NCBI GenBank assembly: GCA_964355495.1
Contig: CAYHES010000070.1
Coordinates: 1 to 12,126 of the forward strand
Direction: 5' to 3'
Source of the DNA: UBA6901 sp964355495
GTDB lineage: Bacteria > Pseudomonadota > Gammaproteobacteria > Acidiferrobacterales > UBA6901
DNA length: 12,126 nt
Shown here in pieces: positions 7,201-12,126 of this stretch. Position numbers and translations under genes: made by a program. Every line of letters starts with the position of its first letter. Positions within the stretch are counted from its first letter, which is position 1. The notes under the pieces are model-generated. The model was given only the letters and a program-made list of their open reading frames with translations, was not told the origin of the DNA and did not search any database.

Positions 7201-7680
7201 TTACCTACAGACCATCTTGCCGAAGGCAAGCCTGTAGATAAATGAAGGGACACAAAAGCCGGTACTCACGTTCACAAAAGCCGCACCCACCAGCGACCAG
7301 CCGACAATATAACCGACCATGGGCATACCGGCCTGGAAACCCCAAGCCGCAGCGACCAGCATAAGTGTGGCCATAACACAGGCGAAGCGTCGGCGAATCG
7401 GGTACCGCGGCAGCGGAGGTGTGTCGAAGACATGACGGAGACCGTAGTTATAGAAAACATCGAACGGATGTCCCGGGAGAATGGCCCCCAGTGCGGCGAA
7501 TGGAACCAAGGCCCAGAGGATCGTTGCCGAGGCGAGCGCCGTTCCTACCGCCGCCCAGACCATGCAGATGGCGGGAGACAGACGCAGAGGATAATTGATC
7601 TGTTTATAGGTTGCGTCTTCCAGACCACAGAAACCCTGCGCCTGAATTCTTTCGCGTACTGTTGCAGTCGCTTGTGACAT
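7201..7680 (-). CDS. DUF4395-like small membrane protein
   Basis: The 159-aa product has a soluble N-terminus (about 1-30, with FCGLED and INYPLRLS), hydrophobic segments at roughly 36-66, 98-116 and 119-137, and a conserved loop HPFDVFYNYGLRH with PRYPIRRRFAC before the second hydrophobic part. The tail VNVSTGFCVPSFIYRLAFG resembles the conserved cysteine motif at the end of DUF4395 proteins, although only one cysteine is present there (C143). An inner-membrane location is likely and the function is unknown. The ATG at 7680 is chosen over one at 7710 because AGGAGG lies seven bases before it. The gene has its own upstream region of about 108 bases with an FNR-like box, so it is probably a single, oxygen-responsive unit. 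Family call moderate, reality of the gene high. Confidence 0.72.
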   Translation of the reverse strand: MSQATATVRERIQAQGFCGLEDATYKQINYPLRLSPAICMVWAAVGTALASATILWALVPFAALGAILPGHPFDVFYNYGLRHVFDTPPLPRYPIRRRFACVMATLMLVAAAWGFQAGMPMVGYIVGWSLVGAAFVNVSTGFCVPSFIYRLAFGKMVCR

Positions 7681-7754
7681 GGCGGACCTCCTGATTCTGG
7701 TGCGTGGCATGCTTAATTTGAAAATCAGCTTGGCACGTCACTCCCGGCGAATCT

Positions 7755-7768
7755 CTGACCGGGATCAA
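7755..7768. promoter_or_regulatory. FNR/ANR-like binding site upstream of the DUF4395-like gene
   Basis: CTGACCGGGATCAA matches TTGAT-N4-ATCAA at eight of ten positions. Its centre lies about 81 bases before the DUF4395-like start codon, leaving room for a class II promoter and a short leader, although the expected -10 (around GCTGAT on the minus strand) is poor. It lies outside the coding part of the sensor gene ending at 7788. Confidence 0.42.
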
Positions 7769-7787
7769 ACCAGCTGCGCCCGAGTCA

Positions 7788-10362
7788 CTACCTGGTGGCG
7801 CCGCGCAACAGACCGGCAAGCGCCTCCGGCCGATGGATGCCATGGCCCTGGGCGTAGTCCACGCCGAGCGCGCGCAGCACCTCGACGGTCGCCGCGTCTT
7901 CGGCATACTCGGCAATGGTTTGCTTGCCCAGCAGGTGGCCGATGTCATTGATGTTGCCGACCAGGGTACGGTTCACCGGGTCTTCCAGCATGCCGCGTAC
8001 AAACTGGCCATCGATCTTGAGGTAATCGACCGGCAGGCTGCGCAAATACGAAAACGACGACATGCCGCTGCCAAAGTCATCCAGCGCAAAACGGCAACCC
8101 AATGCCTTGAGTTCGCGGATGAGATGCAGCGCCGCCTGGAAATTGGAGATCGCGGCGGTTTCGGTGATTTCGAAACAGAAGAGCCTGGCCGGAAGGTGAT
8201 GCAGGGTGAGCTGGCTTTTGATATACGGCAGCAGCGACTCGTCGCCCAGGGTCGCGCCGGACAGATTAATGGCGCATTGCGCAATGGCGGATGTTCCATC
8301 GCGGCGCAGGCATTCGGCAACTATCGAAAAGCTGCGGGCAATAATCCAGCGATCCACCACCGGCATCAGGCCATAACGTTCGGCCGCCGGCAGGAAAACC
8401 TCCGGCAGCACCAGCCCGTTGTCACCGTCCTGCAGCCGGACCAGCACTTCAAAATGGAGGCCATTCCCGACCGCGTTGCCATTGAGAGCAATGATGGCCT
8501 GGCCGTACAGCACCAGGTGGTCGTGCTCCACGGCCTCGGTGATGCGCGCCGACCAGTCCATCTCGCTGCGATGCTGTTGCATGTGCACGTTCTCGGCCTC
8601 GTACACATGCGTGCGCCGGCGCCCGGCGTGCTTCGCGGCGTAGCAGGCAATGTCGGCGGCGCTCATGAGCTCGGTAATGCTGTGCTGACCGGTGCGGAAT
8701 TCGAGCACGCCGATGCTGGCACCGACATGGAACACGCGCTCGTTCCAGCGAAAACGCAGCGCGTCCAGCGCCTGATGGATGGAATCGGCAACCCGCCGGG
8801 CATGCGCCAGATCGCAGTGCGTGAGGATGACTCCGAATTCGTCGCCGCCGAGGCGCGCCAGCAAGTCGGTGTCGCGCACCTGCTGTTGCATGATGCCGCT
8901 GATCTGCTTCAGCATTTCGTCGCCGGCCATGTGTCCGGCGATGTCGTTGATCACCTTGAACTGGTCGAGATCGATGTACAGCAGCACATGCGCATCCGTG
9001 CCGCTGCCCGCGGGTGACTGCAGCAGGAGACGCAGGCGTTCCTCGAAGGCCATGCGGTTAAACAGGCCGGACAGCATGTCGTGGCTGGCCTGCCAGGACA
9101 GGCGATTGGCCATCTCGCGCGCCCGCGTCACGTCGTGGAACACGAGCACCACGCCGACGATGTCGCCCCGCAGGTCGCGGATCGGCGCCGCCGAATCCTC
9201 GATGGCGAACTCGCGCCCGTCCAGGCGCACCAGCACCGTGTGATTCGCCAGCCCGACGATGTGTCCCTCGCGCAGGCAGCGCGCCACCGGATCGAGTGCC
9301 GGCTTGCGCGTCAGCTCGTTCACGATATTGAAGATTTCGGCCAGCGGCCGGCCCTTTACCTGGCCCAGCACCCAGCCGGTCATGTATTCCGCTACCGCAT
9401 TCAAAAATACCACCCGGCCCTGGTTGTCGGTGGTGATCACGCCGTCGCCGATGGACGCGAGCGTGACCTGCGCCAGTTCCTTCTCGCGGTGCAGTGCCTC
9501 CTCCGCCTGGCGGCGCTCCGCCAACAGCACGCGGAAATCATCGGCCAACACGCCGAGCTCATCGGTGGATTGAGCGCTGATGGCGGCAATCTCGGCATCA
9601 TCGACCTGCGCGCCCTTCTGGATAAAATTCTGCAGCGGCTGCAACGATTGCCCGAAACTGCGCACGAAAATCAGGCTGCCGCCGATCGCCAGCAATTCGA
9701 GCAGCAGCCACATGGCGAAGGTCTCGGTGGTGAAATAACCGGTGCGCGCCCAGTAATACTGCACCAGCATGGTGTCGATCAGCAGCGGCACGAGCGCGCC
9801 GATCAGAAATACCTTGGTCTTGATGGTGAGATGCGGTCGCGCGAGCGGCGCGCCCGCGAGCGCGCGGCCGAACAGATCGAGGATCCGAAAGAAGATCGGC
9901 AGGCCGACGACGATCGAAACAATCAGCGCCACCAGGTGGATGCGGAACCAGTCCAGCGCGCTCGGCTCGAAACCGGCATAGATCATGGCGCTCACCACCA
10001 CCGAGGCCGGCGCCAGCAGCAGGTAGGCGAGAAAGACCCCCCAGAAGTCGCGCGGGAAACGGCGCATGCGCACCGGCCGGAGTCGGGTCCGCCAGATAGG
10101 CCCGGATCGGCAGTGCAAAACGGCGGAAATACCAGTGCGCAAACAGCATGCTGCCGAAAATGAAGGCCGGTTCGAGAGGCGTGACCATGATCGCGAGGAT
10201 CTGGCCGGGCGTGAACATGCGGATGAACAGCAGAAACGCGAGCCCGAACACCGGCGGGACATTCCAGGTCAGCAGGATGTAATGGCGAAACTGGCGAGAA
10301 AATGATTCCGCCGAGACGGCCTGGTTGCGCACCGGGAAAACACCCGGCCTGATCTCCGGCAT
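7788..10362 (-). CDS. Membrane-bound PAS-GGDEF-EAL cyclic-di-GMP sensor (frameshifted near N-terminus)
   Basis: The intended product (about 857 aa) should make and/or degrade cyclic-di-GMP at the inner membrane. The N-terminus lies in one frame from the ATG at 10362 (MPEIRPGVFPV, then hydrophobic NVPPVFGLAFLLFIRMF, to RAYLADPT). From about 10080 the coding sense continues in another frame (PVRMRRFPRDFWGVFLAYLLLAP) down to 7788. The second frame holds more membrane segments, a short HAMP-like stretch with TDELGVLADDFRVLL, a PAS domain (about 9485-9130), a GGDEF domain with intact LARLGGDEFG near 8845 and an RxxD inhibitory site (RDTD) five residues before it, and an EAL domain. In the EAL domain the signature reads EVL (near 8450), and INLSG, FEITET, LDDFGSG, LKIDG, IAEYAED and AQGHG supply the other catalytic positions, so phosphodiesterase activity is plausible. 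An ATG at 10262 exists in the second frame, but its first 60 codons are out-of-frame shadow. Confidence 0.88.
10060..10100 (-). other. Apparent frameshift in the GGDEF-EAL sensor gene
   Basis: Upstream of here the membrane-protein sense is in the frame of the ATG at 10362 and ends around RAYLADPT; downstream the sense is in the frame that runs to 7788. One extra base (or two missing) in the GC-rich stretch near 10070-10090 explains it. The first frame then runs without sense to a stop at 9598, which would give a truncated 254-aa product. It could be a sequencing error, a recent mutation or a phase-variable site; no long homopolymer is visible. Confidence 0.7.
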
Positions 10363-10428
10363 CGATTCACCCTGCCCTTCGACCTTAAAAACAGCAAAGG
10401 TCAGCCATCAACATTATTATCGATTAGC

Positions 10429-10633
10429 CTAGCAGCCTGTCGGACTTAGCCTGAACCGATCGAGAAATGATGAATTATTCTATGCGAAAGTGTCCGACAT
10501 AGATGATTAAACGTATCAGGGTGGCCTGTGTGCGTTTTCTTTGACACCGAACAGACAACTGTGTGCAAATTCATCGTTCGTGCCACCTGTGGAATCGTAC
10601 GAAGATTTTTTGTTAAGTCCGACAGGCTGCTAG
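10429..10633. mobile_element. MITE-like element with 16-bp terminal inverted repeats and CTAG duplications
   Basis: CTAGCAGCCTGTCGGACTTA at 10429-10448 is repeated perfectly inverted at 10614-10633. Since CTAG is itself palindromic, the simplest reading is a 197-bp element (10433-10629) with 16-bp terminal inverted repeats CAGCCTGTCGGACTTA flanked by a 4-bp CTAG target duplication. The interior is AT-richer than the neighbourhood and encodes no transposase, so the element would need a transposase in trans. A CTAG target is known for IS5-group elements, but the terminal repeats do not let me assign a family. Confidence 0.75.
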
Positions 10634-10763
10634 CACGGATGGCAGACGGGACCAGCCTCACGCTGCCGTCCTCACATCCGTTGCCTGCACGGAATGCCTG
10701 ACGCACGCCTGCGAACCTCCATCCGCGGGAATTTCCGGTGCCCGGCCATCCCCAGCGTGAAAA

Positions 10764-10793
10764 TTGACCGGGCGCGCAGCAGCAGCGTAAACT
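10764..10793 (+). promoter_or_regulatory. tRNA-Val promoter
   Basis: TTGACC (10764-10769) and TAAACT (10788-10793) are separated by 18 bases and followed by GC-rich GCGCCG before the expected start near 10800, seven bases before the tRNA. A GC-rich discriminator is typical of stringently controlled stable-RNA promoters. Confidence 0.55.
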
Positions 10794-10806
10794 TGCGCCG
10801 CTTTTC

Positions 10807-10881
10807 GGGCGATTAGCTCAGCGGTAGAGCACTGCCTTCACACGGCAGGTGTCGCAGGTTCGATCCCTGCATCGCCCACCA
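10807..10881 (+). tRNA. tRNA-Val (anticodon CAC)
   Basis: The 75-nt gene folds as a full cloverleaf. The acceptor stem pairs GGGCGAT with ATCGCCC, the D arm is GCTC-AGCGGTA-GAGC, the anticodon stem CTGCC/GGCAG encloses the loop TTCACAC with anticodon CAC, and the T arm is GCAGG-TTCGATC-CCTGC. Discriminator A and CCA are encoded. It reads GTG valine codons. Its 3' end is the likely attachment site of the element to its right. Confidence 0.97.
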
Positions 10882-10897
10882 TCTTTCCCTTTCCCCA

Positions 10898-11152
10898 TCA
10901 AGTGATTGTGCAAGTCCAGGAATCTGCATCGCGGCAGGCGACCGTCTCCGTGCCCAAACCGTGCCCAAACGGTGCCCAGCTTGATCGAGCGGAATTAAGC
11001 TTGATCCCTACCCGACCCCGGCAGGGATCATTCTTTGACGCCTGCCCTGCTGTGCCCAAATTCGAACCCTTCTCTGCTCTCTGCGCGTCGCTGACGAAAT
11101 CTTCGGATACACGTACGGCCAATGCACGGTCCAGCACCAGTGAGGCGTTCAT
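10898..11152 (-). CDS. Hypothetical 84-aa protein at the island edge (doubtful)
   Basis: An ATG at 11152 opens 84 codons beginning MNASLVLDRALAVRVSEDFV, 21 bases downstream of the XRE-type regulator on the same strand. The first 30 residues look plausible, but the rest reads through the GTGCCCA repeats and the hairpin of the putative attachment region, and no Shine-Dalgarno is seen. It may be a real short gene at its start, a decayed gene fragment, or chance. No function can be given. Confidence 0.3.
   Translation of the reverse strand: MNASLVLDRALAVRVSEDFVSDAQRAEKGSNLGTAGQASKNDPCRGRVGIKLNSARSSWAPFGHGLGTETVACRDADSWTCTIT
10950..10978. repeat. Phased GTGCCCA(AA) repeats, putative recombinase/attL region
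   Basis: GTGCCCAAA occurs at 10950-10958 and 10961-10969, and GTGCCCA at 10972-10978. All are in the same direction with an 11-bp period, i.e. one helix turn apart, and a further GTGCCCAAA is at 11052-11060. They begin about 70 bases from the tRNA 3' end. A second direct repeat, AGCTTGATC (10978-10986 and 10998-11006), follows. Such spacing fits binding sites for an integrase arm domain or excisionase, which is an inference. Confidence 0.5.
11002..11036 (+). terminator. Hairpin with TTCTTT tail, possible terminator
   Basis: TGATCCCT (11002-11009) pairs perfectly with AGGGATCA (11023-11030) around a 13-base loop, followed by TTCTTT. It lies 120 bases past the tRNA and could end its transcript, or be part of the element's attachment region. 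The T-run is short. Confidence 0.4.
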
Positions 11153-11173
11153 ATTGTCACTTGGGCGAGCGCC

Positions 11174-11410
11174 TTACTTTTTCTTTCGCTTTCCCGGAAC
11201 GTACTCGATGAGTTGACCGAGGCTGCAGCCGAAAAACTCGCAGAGACCATCGAGATTGTCGGTTGTGGTGTTGTAGCCCACCTGATTGGCAATCTTGGAA
11301 AGCGTGGTGCGATGAATCCCGGTGGCCTTGGCAATCTCATCAAACGTGATACGCCGCCCCTCATTGAATTGGTAGTCGGCAATCATTTCTTTCAGGCGAA
11401 ACCGAATCAT
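11174..11410 (-). CDS. XRE/Cro-CI-type DNA-binding regulator of the integrated element
   Basis: The 78-aa protein is almost wholly a helix-turn-helix domain of the short Cro/CI type (HTH_26-like). ITFDEIAKATGIHRTTLSKI (21-40) is the HTH with recognition helix HRTTLSKIANQ, and NTTTDNLDGLCEFFGCSLGQLIEYVP (47-72) is the conserved remainder. The tail KRKKK is basic. It probably represses the divergent excisionase/integrase promoter and its own, like a prophage control protein. AGGAG lies ten bases before the ATG at 11410. The ATG overlaps the TGA of an upstream frame as ATGA, suggesting translational coupling, and a small hairpin (11424-11436) borders the ribosome site. Confidence 0.88.
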   Translation of the reverse strand: MIRFRLKEMIADYQFNEGRRITFDEIAKATGIHRTTLSKIANQVGYNTTTDNLDGLCEFFGCSLGQLIEYVPGKRKKK

Positions 11411-11523
11411 CGCTCATTCGCTCCTGACAAAGTCAGCAATTCCCTGTCCTTCACGTAAAACACAGGCTGTCCGTTTGGCCTTGAAGGCGACCATATATAG
11501 ATCGGGCGAGTCTTTTGTAGCAT
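11407..11523 (-). CDS. Possible 38-aa leader peptide coupled to the XRE-type regulator
   Basis: A short frame starting at ATG 11523 (MLQKTRPIYIWSPSRP...) ends in TGA that overlaps the regulator's ATG (ATGA). The frame is open further upstream to 11604 and beyond, so the start is uncertain, and no ribosome site precedes 11523. A minus-strand -10-like TATAAC (11560-11565) could begin a transcript containing it. The overlap and the lack of stops support it; the size and missing Shine-Dalgarno do not. Function unknown, perhaps only a coupling leader. Confidence 0.3.
   Translation of the reverse strand: MLQKTRPIYIWSPSRPNGQPVFYVKDRELLTLSGANER
11424..11436 (-). promoter_or_regulatory. Small hairpin beside the regulator ribosome site
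   Basis: CTGAC-AAA-GTCAG is a perfect dyad whose 3' arm, on the minus strand, runs directly into the AGGAG of the XRE-type gene. It may modulate translation of the regulator or be an operator half-site pair. Short, so chance is not excluded. Confidence 0.35.
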
Positions 11524-11540
11524 AAATTCATCGAAGGTGC

Positions 11541-11569
11541 TTGACAGTCTCTTTTGTGCGTTATACGAT
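11541..11569 (+). promoter_or_regulatory. Strong sigma-70-type promoter of the excisionase/integrase operon
   Basis: TTGACA (11541-11546) is a perfect -35, with 17 bases to TACGAT (11564-11569). Transcription would start near 11576, about 30 bases before the ATG at 11605. The -10 overlaps two similar dyads, CGTTATACG (11559-11567) and CGTTTACG (11571-11578), which are good candidate operators for the divergent XRE-type regulator. A -10-like TATAAC for the opposite direction overlaps as well. Confidence 0.65.
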
Positions 11570-11604
11570 GCGTTTACGCTACATAAGACGAGGATGTTCA
11601 TCAT

Positions 11605-11850
11605 ATGGCTGAACCAAACCCGACTTACCTGACAACCGAGGAGTTGGCACAGCGCATCAAGTACGACCCACGTTATATCCGCGAATCCCTGAAAGACACT
11701 GTATTTGTCGAGGGAGTGCACTACATCCGCCCCTTTGGCCGACGCCGGATTCTTTACATCTGGGAGACGATCCAGCGTGACATGGCCGCAAGCACCGGCC
11801 AGCTCGCTGTCGTGATCCCGCTCACGCGCGGTGGCGTCTGCAATGGGTAG
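11605..11850 (+). CDS. Excisionase-like small DNA-binding protein
   Basis: The 81-aa protein has a winged HTH-like core, YLTTEELAQRIKYDPRYIRE (8-27), followed by VEGVHYIRPFGRRRILYIWE (35-54) where RPFGRRRILY looks like the wing strand, then IQRDM. Short proteins of this kind sit directly before tyrosine recombinases in many integrated elements and act as recombination directionality factors or regulators, so excisionase is inferred from position and fold. GAGG lies 11 bases ahead of the ATG. The stop overlaps the recombinase start by eight bases, so the two are translated as a unit from the promoter at 11541-11569. The tail LTRGGVCNG is probably unstructured. Confidence 0.8.
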   Translation: MAEPNPTYLTTEELAQRIKYDPRYIRESLKDTVFVEGVHYIRPFGRRRILYIWETIQRDMAASTGQLAVVIPLTRGGVCNG

Positions 11851-12126
11851 CATTCGCGCCCGCTCTGGCAGCGCGACACTGTTTTTTGACTTCCGTTATC
11901 GCGGTAAGCGCTGCCGCGAACAGACGACACTGCCTGACACTCCTGCGAACCGCAGGCGGATGTCCAAGCTACTTGAGCAGATCGAGGCAGAGATCTTCCT
12001 TGGCACGTTTGAGTACTGCAAATACTTTCCTCAAAGTACGCGCGTTCATTATTTCGAGACATCGGAAACCGGGCATACCTCAGCAGAAGGTTTACCGCTC
12101 TTTCGGGACTTCGCCTGGCAATGGTT
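11843..12126 (+). CDS. Tyrosine recombinase/phage integrase, N-terminal part (cut by window edge)
   Basis: From ATG 11843, 94 codons run to the edge. MGSIRARSGSATLFFDFRYR, then GKRCREQTTLPDTPANRRRM and LLEQIEAEIFLGTFEYCKYFP match the N-terminal arm DNA-binding domain (DUF3596 type) of phage and island integrases, which binds arm sites of the attachment region. The core-binding and catalytic domains (R-H-R-Y) are beyond the window and cannot be checked. The last residues (LPLFRDFAWQW) should be the start of the core-binding domain. It overlaps the excisionase-like gene by eight bases, reads away from tRNA-Val, and defines the region to the right as an integrated element. Confidence 0.93.
   Translation, partial: MGSIRARSGSATLFFDFRYRGKRCREQTTLPDTPANRRRMSKLLEQIEAEIFLGTFEYCKYFPQSTRVHYFETSETGHTSAEGLPLFRDFAWQW

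Larger units (their letters stand above)
10363..10806. other. 444-bp gene-free region between sensor gene and tRNA
   Basis: This stretch holds the leader of the sensor gene, a MITE-like element (10433-10629) and the tRNA-Val promoter. A small inverted repeat GACCTT/AAGGTC (10381-10386 and 10397-10402) sits just upstream of the sensor start and may be a regulatory site. An 86-codon frame across the MITE on the minus strand has no ribosome site or recognisable content and is not called a gene. Confidence 0.6.

Noticed and set aside
7833..10163. Two long plus-strand frames (394 and 360 codons)
   Set aside because: Antisense to the GGDEF-EAL sensor gene; no recognisable content.
10446..10706. 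86-codon minus-strand frame spanning the MITE
   Set aside because: No ribosome site, no domain, crosses both the inverted repeat and flanking DNA; not a transposase remnant I can recognise.
10950..11060. Possible CRISPR-like repeats
   Set aside because: Units are only 7-9 bases at 11-bp spacing with no spacers and no cas genes.
11061..11069. TTCGAACCC as a duplicated tRNA T-loop (second att core)
   Set aside because: Too short and does not match the tRNA-Val 3' sequence beyond TTCGA.

Overview
The window looks like chromosomal DNA from a GC-rich proteobacterium, most likely a gammaproteobacterium. The main pointers are an FbaB-type class I aldolase closely resembling the enterobacterial enzyme, a bacterial Glk-type glucokinase, strong AGGAG ribosome sites and two FNR-like boxes. 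The genus cannot be fixed from sequence reading alone; a facultative or chemolithotrophic relative of the Acidiferrobacter/Thioalkalivibrio type is only a guess.

Layout. (A) 1-3074, minus strand: a run of genes whose order of transcription is a 75-aa conserved small protein, fbaB (class I fructose-bisphosphate aldolase), a ribosome-hibernation/cold-shock fusion protein, a PmtA-like phospholipid N-methyltransferase, and a lipoprotein of the alpha/beta-hydrolase fold that runs off the left edge. (B) 3075-3347: a divergent control region with an FNR-like box (3216-3229). (C) 3348-5940, plus strand: a Rho_N/SAP-like + DUF4912 protein followed by a GH57 alpha-glucan branching enzyme whose GTG start sits at the end of a palindromic intergenic repeat. 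(D) 5980-6990, minus: glucokinase, convergent with the GH57 gene. Regions A, C and D together describe storage-glucan and sugar-phosphate metabolism. (E) 7201-7680, minus: a small DUF4395-like membrane protein with its own FNR-like box. (F) 7788-10362, minus: a large membrane sensor with PAS, GGDEF and EAL domains, split by one frameshift near its N-terminus. (G) 10429-10633: a 197-bp MITE-like element with perfect inverted repeats and CTAG target duplications. (H) 10807-10881: tRNA-Val(CAC). (I) 10882 to the right edge: the left end of an integrated element, with phased GTGCCCA repeats next to the tRNA, an XRE/Cro-type regulator on the minus strand, a divergent strong promoter, an excisionase-like DNA-binding protein, and the N-terminus of a DUF3596-type tyrosine recombinase cut by the window edge. 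This part is visibly less GC-rich than the rest.

The core is ordinary but coherent metabolism, possibly under oxygen control. The most interesting parts are the island junction at tRNA-Val, the FNR-boxed DUF4912-GH57 pair, and the uncharacterised 75-aa protein one base from fbaB.
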